From the NCBI GenBank assembly GCA_016987375.1, contig PJRA01000555.1:1004994-1068993 (forward strand): DNA of 64,000 nucleotides. The letters are read 5' to 3'. Source of the stretch: Brachionus koreanus. Taxonomy: Eukaryota > Rotifera > Eurotatoria > Ploima > Brachionidae. The notes beneath the pieces were generated by a model. That model saw only the letters and a program-made list of their open reading frames with translations. It was not told the origin of the DNA and searched no databases. The translations under genes were made by a program, and so were the position numbers. Position 1 is the stretch's first letter. Each line of letters starts with the position of its first letter. Below are positions 10,204 to 21,841 of this stretch, piece after piece.

Positions 10204-13200
10204 TTTTTTTTGTATAAATGAATAAATAATTTTTTAAATGTTTTCAAATAAATATATTTATTTCAAATGTCTTTTATTTTTTAAAAATTTAATAAAGGTT
10301 AATTTAAAATTTTAAGCTTTTTGTTTTAAATATAATCACGTTTTTAATTTTGTTTTTTTCTCGATGATAAGATAAAGTTGATTTTTTTATGCTTTGGAGG
10401 CTTCACAGAAATTTTTTTTTTTTTTGGTGTTGTTAAGTTTGATCTTTTAAGTTTAAACCAAAATGTCAGAGACCCTGTTTGAATTTGAATTTTTAGTTCT
10501 CAATTCTTTACAAGCTTTTATAAAAGATTTTTAAAATCTCTTTAAATAATAGATTTTAAATAATATTTAGCTTTTAATTTTTAAAAAACACGTAAAACAT
10601 ATTTAAAAAATAAGTTTTTGGTGACAAAACAAAAATTAATAAAATTAATAAATAGTGTCAAATATAATTAAAACAGATTCATATTTATTTTTATTTATCA
10701 GCAACATATTTAATAAATTGAAACAATTTTACTTGGTAATAAAAACAAAAAAACAATACACTCTCCATGATTATCAATCAATGACTTACACTCAAACAAT
10801 GAGGAGTTTAATTTAATCCAACTCTTTGAACTATAAAGATTGGACGGATGCCTTCAACTGACAAGACGACTTAGAAAAATTTTAAACAAGTTTTATAATT
10901 CAATCTAAATAATGAAGTAAAAAATTGTGTGAACCATAAATTTTTTGATGAATTAATTGCATACGTTCACTCAATTCATGTTGTTGAAATAAACCGTGAC
11001 ATTTGGGAGCTCAGTATTTGTAGCTGCAACAATTTTTTTAAAAAATTACAAGTGTGATCACGTTATGGATGTCAGCTTTCGTTTAAGTTATTAAATTTTA
11101 ATTAGTTAATTTTTTTTTATAAAGATATTAATATTATTTTTATTAGTTTAGACAATTAGTTTAGTGCAAAAATACAAATTTTGTTTTTTTTTGGATTTAG
11201 CATTAATTTACACAATTTTGCTCTGTTTTAATTATATAGAATTCCAATAAAAAAAAAAACTGTTCCTTACTTGACTATTTTTGCTTTTATTCATGCATAA
11301 AAATAACATAGGCGATTATTATATGCCTTTAAAAATTAGCCGAAAGTAAATCAAAATTTTAGCATTTTAATTAAAATAAATTTTATAAACTTGATGCAAT
11401 TTTTTTTTTGATTTTGTTTTTTAGTCTTTTCAATTAGAATTTTCATTACCCAAAGGATTTGTTTTGATTTGAAATATAATAAAAAAAAGTTAACGTTTTT
11501 AGGGCTGATGCTTATTTCAAAAAGCTAAACATTTTTTGATTAAAATTAAACTACAACTAGTGTCTGGTTATTACAGTCAAAATATTTTACATCTTAAAAA
11601 TAAAATGATGAAAATATTTTTAAACCAAACTTAACGATTAAATTTATCGATTACTTAATTAAAAATTAAAAATACTAAAACAAATAAATTTTGAATTTTG
11701 CATGTCTGACTTTGAAAGTTTTACATTAAAATTTAAAAAAAAAAAACGTCAATGATATTTTCATAAATTATATTAAATTTATTTCATACGAGTTTTTTTT
11801 TTCACTAAAACTCGATAATTTTTGAAAAAAAAAATTTTTATTATTTATAAAAAGTAAGCTAAACAAAATTGATTAGATAGAAGGTTTTTTTTGTGTGGAA
11901 AACTAATTCTAAGAATTTTTTTTTGTTATAAAGTAAATAGTCATTTGTAAGGCTTTAGCTTGTAGGTGATTCACCATTTTAAGAAAAACAAAAAGACTAT
12001 TCAAATAGAGAAGCTCAATTGCAAAAAAATTTAATTATCAAAAAAAAAAAAAGAGTTGAATTAATTTGAGGTGAATTTTGAAAATTGTTAATCAAAAAAA
12101 AATATATATAAATAATTCATATTTTTTGTTAACGATGCCATGTTATTTAATGCAGAATCTTTCTAAAATAAAAAAGTCCGTTCAGTTCAATATACAATAG
12201 AAACCAGTTTAATAGTCTAAAATAGCGTGTTTCGCGTTAACAAAGCCCAAAACTTGCTTCAAAAGCAAACAAAGCCGGTGTATTACTCAGACTTGATTTA
12301 AATTAATTATTATCTACTTAAATAATTTTTATTCTAAAAATAAATATATAAAAGAGCGGAAGACAAAAATAAATAAATGAGCTCAATTTTGTATTTTTTT
12401 TAATTTATTTATTGTTGCGATAAAATTTTTATTTTTGAAATTTTTCATTATTCATGGGGAATAATTGTTAGTTGAGCTACATTCGATTAAATTGAGTCTT
12501 AGCACACAATCTCAGGCAAATATATGGGATAAAAATTAACATTGAATAAAACCTGAATATTTTTTTTTTTTATTTTAAAAATTGTCAAGCCATCAATAAA
12601 TTCAACTATTTTTATTAAATTATTGCAAAATCATAATTTCGCCTAAGAACAAATAAACTATAGCTAGAAATTTAAATACATAAAATAAAATGCATTTAAA
12701 ATTTAATTTATTTTTCTCTCTTATTTTATTTTTTTCATACCTTTGAATAAAATAATTTGCATGATTGAACCACACTGAGTTATAATTTATCATAATTTCA
12801 TTAATTGCTCACCATCATCATCATCTATCGGGTGTCAATTAATAATTCAGCCACACTTCGACTACACTAAGACAAATTTTCAAAATTTAATGCTTCTAAT
12901 CGCACTCTATTAGGCTTCTATGAAATTAAGTTTATTTTTTAAAAAAAAAAAGGTTAATTGAATCAAATTAAACTCTTGTTTAAAGTAAGAAAAAGTTTTT
13001 TCAGTTTTTTATTTTTTTTTCATCAGTCTTAGACTAGATAAAAAAAATGAAATTTTTATCTTGGCAAAACAGATTGGTGAAAGCTTAATCGAACTTTAGG
13101 CAGCTGAAGTCAAATGTTTACCTAAGAGGTGTTGTTGTTATCCGACTATGCTCTAATCTCAAAAGTAAATATGTTTTACACACAAATTAGATTTTTAATT

Positions 13201-15026
13201 TTGTATAATCGCCTCAATTAGAGTCTTGGCTAATCTTTGCTCAAATAGTTCAATTAGTATGGACAGGGATTTAGACTTACTGTATAAAAGTCAAGTTTTT
13301 AGATGCCCACTGTTCTAGAAATAAGTTTGAAAAAAAAATTTAATTTTTTTCTTTTCAGATATTTCAGTCAATGGATTTTCAGTTTCTAAGTGGCAATTTA
13401 GCTTAATTGAATGACCGGGTCTAATTTTCAGGCTTTTAATTTTCTTTTTTTTTTTAGATTAGGCTTATTCTCAGATGAATCGGTCTGTTTCTTGAAATAG
13501 CTAGTTCAATTTTAAATTTAAAATTAGGCAAATTTTTTTTATTTTTTTACTTTATTGATAGAAATCATTTTGAATAAAGAGAAGCAAAAAAAAATTTTTT
13601 TTTATGAGAAATAAATGATAAATTTGTTTGTTTGTTTGTTTGAATTATCAGAGGAAATGGGAAATCAAGCTATACAAAGCAAATAAATGATTAATCTATT
13701 GATATAAGTAGTTGTAAATTAATTTTTATTTTAGAAATTGTGTAATAACAATGGGGATAAATGACAAGTAGAGGGAATTATTCAAATCAGCTAGAGAACT
13801 AGCTGTTTTGTTTAAAAAATAATCTTAAACTTTTAATAACTAGGTCGTCAATCTCTAAAATCCAAAACACAAAGTGTAAATAAATAATTTAAATTGCATA
13901 CCTTGTTTTTAATTTAGTTCGAATTGATCTCGTCTAAGAACTAATTCGACTACTGGTTTTAGCTCGGGGCGATCTTTGCCTAATTGAGACTTAGCACTTA
14001 ATTCAAATACTTAGCAACAATCTCCAGACATAACTCAAACTGGACTTTGTTTTCCGGGATTTTTTTTTTCTAAACGGAAAAAATTTAATTGCTTTTAAAT
14101 TTATTTTTTTTGGCTTTTAGAGTTTTTGTTGTTGTTGTTGTTGTTTTTATGCTTGATTCTTTTATCGCTAATTTTTAATTTTTTTTAACAATTGTAATTG
14201 TTCATAAGGTGAAATATTTTGTTTAAAAGCCTAGTTTATTTTTTTAATTTTTCAGTTAGTTCAAAAATTAGATTTAAGTATTTATTTTGGCGCTTGAATC
14301 CAAAAAAATAATTAAAGCTAAGATCTTTTAAGATTCTTGAATTTTAGACTGGAAATAAATTTTTATGTGCCAATAAATTCTAAGATTTTAATAAGATGTG
14401 ATAAGATTCTTAGGTTTATTCGTAGGTAATTGGCTTGGCAACTGTTTCTTAAGGATATTTAGCTCAATTATTTCCATTTGAAATAAAAAGTTTTTTTTTT
14501 TTTTAACAAAATAATTTTGAATTTAGGGAGTAAAAAATCAATAAAACGATTACCCGAAAGCACTTAAGTTGAGAAAAAAAAATTTTTTTTTTTTTAATAA
14601 ATTTAAGAGAGTTTCTTAAAAAACACAATAAAAACATAATTGCTATTTTCAGGTGTATTAGAAAAAAAAATTGTCAAAAACTATTTAAAAGGAACGCGGT
14701 CCCAATCAAGTCAATTAGCTTAAAGCATATTTGACAAATTAATTGAAATAATTTTTTTCTATAAACTTAGCAATACATTTTGAAATAGTCTCTCTATTTT
14801 TGTTTTAATTATATAACAACTTAAGAATTGCTTATGCTTTCGAATATTGTGTGTTTTGCCTTCTTGACAAACAAAAATGTCTTTAAATTTGTGTTTAGAA
14901 AAAAAAAGAAATTAATGGACAACTTTTAAACTAAATTAATTTTCTTAAACGTCTCTTAATTGTCGACAATGAAATTTTAAAATATAAATTTAGCCGACCT
15001 GAATTAATTTAAAGCATTATTTTCCA
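10204..15026. other. 4.8-kb gene-free region upstream of RBPMS/couch potato gene
   Basis: No exon, RNA gene or intact mobile element that I can support on either strand. Contains simple repeats ((TTTG)n near 13621, (GTT)n near 14126) and many A/T runs. It precedes a developmental RNA-binding protein gene, so upstream untranslated exons or enhancers are possible, but nothing in the sequence proves it. Confidence 0.5.
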
Positions 15027-15050
15027 TTGTTTTCTCTCACTATTTTCCAA

Positions 15051-16796
15051 ATGATCAAAATGAACACTGTGCCATCATCACCGAACGCATTGGGTCTCAA
15101 ATTCAACACATTGTCTAGCTCAACCTCTTCGTCACTCTCCTCGTCTAACTCTAGTCATGCCAAGCACACAGACCAAACGAGTTTAACCGAGGTAAATGCG
15201 CTAAAATACCCATAAACTAAAACAAAACAAAACAAAATTTTTTCTCCTAAATACTCGCATTTAGTTCTTACCTTTTTTTTTATAAACAAACTGCACTTTC
15301 TATTTTTTTTTTATTTTTAATTGTGTAATATTTATTTTAGAGAATTTTTAGAATATTTATTGCACAAAAAAAAAATAATAAAATAACCACTATTAATGAG
15401 TTATTGACACGAAACCTTAAGCACACACTTTCACACAATGGGCAAATATAATTTGATAAAAACTGTTAATCAAGCAGATAATTTGCATCAATTGGTCACT
15501 GGTCAGCCTGGCTATCAGTTGAATCAGTCGAGCGCGGTATTATCTCTGATTAACAGTCCAGCACAATTGCAGCAGCATGCCAGAACGCTGCAGGCTCTGA
15601 CCAAGCTTAAGCCCAAGAACAGTGTAGCATGCTCGGTGTCGCCGTCCTCCTCTTCGTCGGCTAATTTTTCCTCTTCCCAATCACCGTCACCGCATTCACC
15701 TGATAATGCTAATGAACAAGAACACTCACAACTATCTGAAAACACCACCACTATTGCTCAAAATAGCGACAACACTGAAAATGAAGCCAATAAAGTTGAC
15801 TAAACCAACTTGGACCTTGATTTTTTATTTATATTTAAATTTTTCTTTTACTTTAAGGTTCGAACATTGTTTGTAAGCGGTCTGCCCATGGACGCTAAAC
15901 CAAGAGAGCTATATCTTCTCTTCAGAGCCTATAAAGTAAGCAATAATTTTTTAAATTTTAGAAAATTTAAAAAAAAAAATTTTTTTTCAGGGTTTTGAAG
16001 GCTCTTTGCTCAAAGTTACAAACAAAAATGGAAAAAATTTATCTGTAAAATTTAAATAAATTTTAATTTTTGTGAAAATTTATAATTTTTTATTTTTAAG
16101 CCGGTTGGATTCGTTACCTTTTCGACTAGGGGTGAAGCCGAATCAGCTAAACAAGAGTTAACCGTGAGAATTTTTTTTCTTTAAATTTTTTAAATAAAAT
16201 TTAAATTTAAACTTTATTCAGGGTGTTAGATTTGATCCGGATTTGCCGCAAACACTTCGACTTGAATTTGCCAAGTCGAATACCAAAGTGCAGAAAACTA
16301 AGCAGTCTTCAATGGTACAAAGTCATCATCAACAAGCCAACCATAACAATTCACAAAATCAAGTTGCAGCTCAATTACAACCAGCCCTAATACCTTTAAG
16401 TCGTATGCAAAAAAAGTTTTTAATAAAATATTTTTTCTTAATTTTCTTTTCAAAATAGACGACATTAACTCTGGTGCATTTTTCTCGACTAGTGAGGCAG
16501 CCTGGCCGCCACAGCTAGCCTTCGATTTGAGCTCGACAGCAGGTCTACACACTCTCATACCCACTCTTTTGCCTCCCCATTTACAAGTAAATTTTTTAAA
16601 CCATTATTTTTCTAAAGCATTTAACACTTTCCAACAAAAAAAGGGATTGTCACATCAGTTGAGCAACTCGACGCAAACAAACAACACTGTAAGCACAAAC
16701 CAACATTTAACTAATGCAAACAATCACATGATTCAAGTAGGCCTGGGTCAGTACATGAGTGATCAAGATCATTTCAAGAGTTTGTTCTCGGTATAA
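15051..16796 (+). CDS. RBPMS: RBPMS / couch potato RNA-binding protein
   Basis: Single-RRM protein of the RBPMS/couch potato/MEC-8 family, which binds paired CAC motifs in RNA as a dimer and controls splicing or mRNA fate. Exons: 15051-15191, 15858-15935, 15991-16044, 16101-16163, 16222-about 16402, 16459-16586, 16644-16796, about 265 aa. The RRM (from residue 48) has RNP2 [23 protein letters not shown]1 [17 protein letters not shown] and the family block [17 protein letters not shown] Gln/Asn-rich tail follows. The donor of the fifth exon was chosen by phase (GTATGC). The last exon could instead splice at TCG|GTATAA. An in-frame ATG at 15027 would add eight residues. A second first exon is listed separately. 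Confidence 0.85.
15438..15794 (+). CDS. Candidate alternative first exon of the RBPMS gene
   Basis: An open frame begins with ATG at 15438, lies inside the intron after the first RBPMS exon, and has coding-like Ser/Gln-rich composition. It stays open to a weak donor (AAA|GTTGAC at 15795) whose phase joins it directly to the RRM exon at 15858. That would give an isoform with a 119-residue N-terminus instead of 47. Multiple promoters and long low-complexity N-termini are known for couch potato in flies. The donor is non-ideal, so it may not be used. Confidence 0.5.
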
Positions 16797-17449
16797 AACA
16801 ATCACATTTAAAGTTTAAATAAATATGCAATTCACATTTAGACTACTATTTGGCTCCACTTGAGCAGCATATTCGACACAATATTTCATTTTTTTCCGTC
16901 CAAATCACATTTTTTTCTCAATCTCAAAAATTTTAAAAATGCTCATTTTATTCAGTTTTTTTTTACCTTTATACAAATTTATTAGCTAGTTTATTATCGA
17001 TTTATTTATTCAATTAATTAATACAAATTCGTTATTTATTTATTCAAATTTGTTAAATTTTTCAAAATAAATTTTTTTTTTCTTATTTAAAAAAATTTTC
17101 ATTTAAAATTATAATAAAACGAAAAAGTTAAAATAGCAATAATTCTTTTGACAAACAGTTTTTTTTTCTGTTGAATAAGCTATTTAAATAATTTAAATGT
17201 ATAATATTATCAGAATAAAATAAAAAAAAACAGATTTTTTTGAGAGACCAAATAAGAGACAACTAAAGTTTTATTTTTAAATTGGAATCTCTCAAATTAA
17301 TGAAAAACAAGCATTTATATTTGAAAGATTATGACTAGAACGCTATAATTGCTGAAACAAATATAATAATAACTGTTTATAATTCAAATTTAATATAACA
17401 TTATATTTGGGTTATAACAGTAATTTTAACAGTAATTGATTGTTATTTA
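16797..17449. other. 3' flank of RBPMS gene, no gene
   Basis: AT-rich. AATAAA near 16818 is a plausible poly(A) signal for the RBPMS gene. No other feature seen. Confidence 0.5.
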
Positions 17450-17454
17450 TATAG

Positions 17455-17680
17455 CCCAAAGACTTATTGGCCGCCTTGCGCATTAGTAGCATTCATTAAT
17501 AAACTTGTTCATGATTTTGTAAAGCCGTTTGTCAAGTTTGATTTCTCTGCCATTTATTTCTGCAACCAATCTCTTGTCATGTGATCTTTGTAGGTTTTAA
17601 GCACTATATACTCCAGATGAGGTCTCACAAATGATGTATAGAAAGGTCTCAATAATTCCCGGCTAAGGTTCTTAAAAAAA
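17455..17680 (-). pseudogene. LINE reverse transcriptase fragment (minus)
   Basis: Minus-strand translation gives LLRPFYTSFVRPHLEY, the conserved block seen in jockey/CR1-type reverse transcriptases, followed by frame breaks. It is short and decayed, and its subfamily cannot be told from this much. It points opposite to the neighbouring LINE remnant, so it is a separate insertion. Confidence 0.6.
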
Positions 17681-17689
17681 AGTTATTTT

Positions 17690-18380
17690 AGTTTATAAGT
17701 TTTGCATTCTTGCAATATGTCACAAGTATAAGAAACTCAATAAATAAAAGTCTTTTTGAAATAAAGAGGTTGTTCAATTTGTCCTAAAAAGTTAAGCATC
17801 AATTTTCAAACCATTTATGGTGCCTTTTTTGACTATTGCCTATCGTTATCAAATTATCTTACAAGAAAATCAATTCAAAAGTTAACTAATTCGTATTACT
17901 ATTCTATTCAAAGACTGTTGACTGTTTCCAACACAGAATTATCAAACGTGTTGCCCAATTTGTTCATAAAATTTTAAATTTAAAGAACTCGCCAAATGGT
18001 CTAAGAGAAAGTCTAATCAGAAACTGTTCATTTAACACTCAAAAACCGGAGGGGTCTTTTGAACCTCTTTTGTAACTTACTTTATTTGTTTTTTATTCAA
18101 TAAATTTAATCAATTTTTTATAATTTTTTTTTTCAATCATTTCTTAAATCAAAAATATTATAAAATTATTCAATTTTTTCTATAAAATAATTTTATTTTC
18201 ATTGAAAAAAAGTATTAAAAAAGATTTAAATAAAAGGGTCAAAAAAGTCATCCGATTTTTGAGTGTTAAAACTCAATATGCTCTAAGAAATGCTAAAGAA
18301 TGCTTTGTTCCTTCGAAAGGAAAATTCTATGATTATAATCTAAAAACATTTGATTATTTTTATTGAAATATTTAAATTCC
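17690..18380 (+). pseudogene. LINE reverse transcriptase C-terminal remnant, interrupted by a TTAA element
   Basis: Broken plus-strand frames read SINKSLFEIKRLFNLS, then IKFLNLKNSPNGLRESLI, then, beyond the nested element, TQYALRNAKECFVP and a TFDYFY ending. This is the C-terminal region of a non-LTR reverse transcriptase, with at least two frame breaks. The start (about 17711-17790) matches 63889-63960 at the DNA level, so the two are copies of one family. The nested element occupies 18036-18265; the flanking codons are still in phase across its target site. Confidence 0.7.
18036..18265. mobile_element. 230-bp MITE with TTAA target duplication, inside LINE remnant
   Basis: The ends are inverted repeats, CACTCAAAAACCGGA on the left and CACTCAAAAATCGGA on the right strand-reversed. 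TTAA flanks both sides (18032-18035 and 18266-18269). This is the hallmark of piggyBac-like transposition. The interior is AT-rich and non-coding. The surrounding LINE reading frame is restored when the element and one TTAA are set aside, which fixes the boundaries. Confidence 0.85.
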
Positions 18381-19304
18381 GACTAGATGATCTCCAGTTT
18401 AATCTTGCCTTATTTAAGAAATTTTTTTTTGAAATTTAAACAAATTTTAATATTTTTAAAATTATTATGCTATTTATTTAGGATTGAAATTGTACAAAGA
18501 TAAGCTTCACTTTATTTTCTAATAACTTAAAAAATTTAGATCCAAAAAAGAAATAGCAAAAATATATTATGCCACTGGTCGGGCAAATCTTGGTGTTAGA
18601 AAGAAAACTATAATCTCCGCGTCCATTAAGAAGATAAATCAATCGAAAGAGAATTTCAAGTCAGAATGGCAGATTGAGAGAAATTTCAATTTAAAACAGT
18701 GTTTGTGGTTTAAAAATGTATTTAATTTTCTAATCTAATTCTGTTAAGCAATTGATTTTTTAATTCTAAATTTAAAAATAAACATTTGTCTAAAATTTTA
18801 CATTCAATTGATCTAAAACCAAAGAAACCAGTTGAGAATTTAAAGATTTCAAACCAATTGGCCTTTTGTTGTAGATACTTTGGTAAACAAAAAATAAAAA
18901 TTATTAAATTGTTGTTTTTCTGTTTTCCTTTAGATAAAAAAAATTCAATAAATTTATTTAAAAATTTTATTTGAATTTATTTGGTCGTTTATTTTTTTTA
19001 AAATATTAATTATTTAAAATTTTTTTCATAAATATAACTTCTCTTTATTTCATTCATTCATCCTGCATTTAAGATTTTTTTTATAAATAATGTCCGTTTT
19101 CTTAACAAACAATTAAAATTTTAATTAAAAGCATCCAATTTTTATCTATAATCAGGAACTTGATTTTTATGATTCAATTATTTTATTTTTATTTTCAACA
19201 AATGAGGTAAAACATATTTCACATTAAACATTAAACAACTGTTGGTATTTTGTCTTCAAATAGTTAAAAAAGCAGTAAAAAAATATTGAAATATTTATTA
19301 GAAG
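18381..19304. other. Intergenic with unresolved decayed coding-like DNA
   Basis: At 18540-18710 a plus-strand stretch reads KKEIAKIYYATGRANLGVRK and onward in one frame. At 18786-18974 there is another short open frame without ATG. They look like decayed exons or transposon pieces, but I recognise neither. The rest is AT-rich spacer ahead of the receptor gene. Confidence 0.35.
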
Positions 19305-20271
19305 ATGAATTATGATATAATTATTTTGCTACAAGAAATTTTGGCATACTATGGAATACTTGTGATCATTATAGGCACATTATCAAATCTAATTAATTTT
19401 TTCATTTGTTTTAATCTAAGAAAAAATCCAACATTTGTATTTTTATGCTATTTATCCATTTTAAACATACTGCTAATTTACCACTGGAATGCTGACTATA
19501 TACTAAGATTTCTGTTTGGCATTGACTGGCTTAATTTTAACATTCTGGTTTGTAAATTGCTGAATTTTATTCAATACTCGTCCAGTCAATCAGCCGCATG
19601 GATTTTGACTCTTATATCGGGTGAACAATTTCTAAGTGTTAAAATAAAACTTTGGCGCAGTAATTACTTTTCGGCCAAAAAAGCCTTCTGGACCGCTTTT
19701 GGTCTAGTAACACTAATTTTTTTGATAAACTCAAATGTTCTAATTTTCTTGGGTTATCAAGAAATTGTGAACGGAACTTTGGTTGATTTTTGCTTTAATG
19801 GAAACGTTACCGACTATGCCACCTATTACGGATATGTAAAATTTTAAATTTATTTTAAAGATTTAAATAAAATATTATTTTAAGTTTCATCTAGCTAATT
19901 ATTCAATAATTCCCTTTATTATAATGTTCCTATTTAATCTGATGCTTTGGATCGAGCTAAAAAAAACAAAAACAAGACTGAGAGATGTGTATTACACTAG
20001 TGATAAATCAGCCAAAAATTTAACCAGAAGTATAATCAAGACATGTTTGTTTTTTGTGTTCATGACTTTGCCAAATGCAGTGGTGTCTCTGATGTACACT
20101 TGGTTGGCACAGACAGAACTGGGATTTTTGATCATACGCATTGGTGATCTTTTATCTTTTACATTTCATGGCTTCAATTTTTTCATCAATCTATATGTCA
20201 ACAAAAAATTTCGTCTAAAATGCAGACATCTCATTTCCAGAAGCAAAACATCATCCATTGTTTCAAAATAA
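19305..20271 (+). CDS. Rhodopsin-type seven-helix GPCR, peptide-receptor-like
   Basis: Two exons, 19305-19835 and 19885-20271, joined in phase 0, give 305 aa. Hydrophobic segments fit seven helices with an extracellular N-terminus of about 15 residues. Helix 1 carries GTLSNLINFFIC (the Asn of class A). The helix 3 region ends in SGEQFLSVK in place of the canonical DRY. The third loop contains basic residues before helix 6 (KSAKNLTRSIIKTCLFFVF). Helix 7 ends FHGFNFFINLYVNKKFR, in place of NPxxY, and leads into a basic helix 8. Short lophotrochozoan FMRFamide-receptor-like GPCRs look like this. Ligand unknown. Confidence 0.75.
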
Positions 20272-20614
20272 ATTAATTTTAAATAGAATTTATGCTTTCA
20301 GACAATGAATTAATTTTTTCTTTTTAATTTAAAAAAAAATATCTTTATTTTGTATTTTCGTTTGATGCTTGATTCATTGTGAAATTAATGTTAATAACAA
20401 AAATAAAAAAAGAAAAATAAATTATTAATTTTTTATTTTAGATTTATTTAGAAAACTATTATTCACGCTATCAGTATTCTTATTTTTTTCTATTAAGCTT
20501 AGCTAGCCATTTTTTTTTTCAAATAAAACGTTCTCTGAATTTTGTTTTTTTTTTTTTTATTTTTATGAAAAATAAACATTTGAAATAGTTTAAATTTTAG
20601 AAAAATTTAACAGC
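20272..20614. other. Intergenic, no gene
   Basis: AT-rich spacer with long T runs between the receptor and a small secreted-protein gene. Nothing else seen. Confidence 0.5.
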
Positions 20615-20797
20615 ATGAAATTTTGTTTTCTAATTGTAGTGTTTATATGCTTTGTCAAGCAGTTTTGGGGGGTACAAATCTTGCCAGCAGATATATCAAT
20701 GAGAATAGAGCCGAAACCTCTGTTCGAACAAGTTCAAGTTGTTCAAAACGTTAAGAAGAAAATCACTAGTCGAAAAAGAAAAAGCAACAAATTCTAA
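20615..20797 (+). CDS. Small putative secreted basic peptide, 60 aa
   Basis: Starts MKFCFLIVVFICFVKQFWG, a good signal peptide, followed by about 40 residues ending in a run of basic residues (KKKITSRKRKSNKF). The basic tail has dibasic sites where a prohormone convertase could cut, but no amidation glycine is present. No known family. It stands first in a row of three small secreted-protein genes. Confidence 0.55.
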   Translation: MKFCFLIVVFICFVKQFWGVQILPADISMRIEPKPLFEQVQVVQNVKKKITSRKRKSNKF

Positions 20798-20881
20798 ATA
20801 ATGCAATATTTTTTTTTATAGCTCTTTGTTACAAGATTTAAATAGAAGCTTTTTTCCAATAAAATAATCATCATTTCAAAA

Positions 20882-21208
20882 ATGAATAAAAATATTTTTT
20901 TAATCGCGTTTTTAGTTTTGAATATTATTGCATTTTATGGCTTAGTTGACGCTCAAGATGTTGAAGCTCAGGATGAATCTGATATTTACAGTCTATTGAG
21001 AAGAAAATCCCAAGCCCAAGCTCAAGCTAGAACTACTGCTACCTTGACAACAAGACCAACTAGACCTACAAGGCCAACAAGACCATCGAGAACAAATGGG
21101 AAAGCAAGACCATCAAGATTAGAAGGACGAAGAGCTAAAAGACCTCAACAACAAGCCAGAAGGTCGAGAAAAAATCGAAGACCCTCACAAAATACAAGAA
21201 AAAATTAA
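20882..21208 (+). CDS. Small secreted Arg/Pro/Thr-rich protein, 108 aa
   Basis: An N-terminal signal peptide (residues 1-24, ending LVDAQ) precedes a short acidic part. A highly basic low-complexity body with tandem TRP units (TRPTRPTRPTRPSR around residue 57) and many Arg and Gln follows. It starts 84 bp after the stop of the preceding small gene on the same strand. A secreted matrix or cationic antimicrobial-like protein is conceivable. No family recognised. Confidence 0.6.
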   Translation: MNKNIFLIAFLVLNIIAFYGLVDAQDVEAQDESDIYSLLRRKSQAQAQARTTATLTTRPTRPTRPTRPSRTNGKARPSRLEGRRAKRPQQQARRSRKNRRPSQNTRKN

Positions 21209-21250
21209 TTTATAAAATTTATTTAAAAAAATAAAATATTTTAACTTAAT

Positions 21251-21596
21251 CTAAACACATTTGTCTCCACGTTTATCCGGGGCTGATCTGTAGCCATCCA
21301 AGCATCTAAAAATATTTAGCTTAAATAATTGCGTTTCATCGTGTTTTAGTTGAAAAATTTACTGGCAATCTTTTCGTTTCTCATCGCAAACAATGTAGCG
21401 TGATGGCCAACAATCATAGTCTTTGACACATTTTTTAAACAATACTTTATGCTTAATTGGATGAGTTGGATGTGGATGTTTTTTTTTTCCACCTGCCCAA
21501 AGTGAACTGATCAAGCATGCTAAAACTTGTCTTAGATTTAAATGTGCTTGCAATTTTAAAACTTTACTTACTAGCTATTAAAACTAATGTCCGCAT
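21251..21596 (-). CDS. Small secreted six-cysteine protein, 80 aa
   Basis: Three exons, 21596-21572, 21525-21363 and 21305-21251, join in frame. The first splice (donor CTA|GTAAG, acceptor ACAAG|TTTT) yields a clean signal peptide, MRTLVLIAILACLISSLWA. The mature part begins with a Lys/His/Pro-rich stretch. Six cysteines follow: CVKDYDC, YIVC, DCQC and the C-terminal CV. The pattern is loosely like EB or EGF-like small modules, but I would not assign it. It is the third small secreted gene in 1 kb, on the opposite strand from the other two. Confidence 0.65.
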
Positions 21597-21841
21597 ATTT
21601 TTTTTTATTTAGTTTAGTTTATTTTAAATGAACAAAAATGTCTTTTTAAATTAATTTATACCCAATTTGATACAATTTAAAAAATAAAACAGATTTTAAT
21701 TAGTAGCTCACATGAAGCTCAATCTGTTTTCAAATTAAAAAAATTTTTTTTTTTTTTATTAAAAATAAATTTATTTAAACAAAAAAAGAAAAAAAAATCA
21801 ATTGATTATTTTTAAATGCGAAAAAAGAAGCTGGCTTCTTT

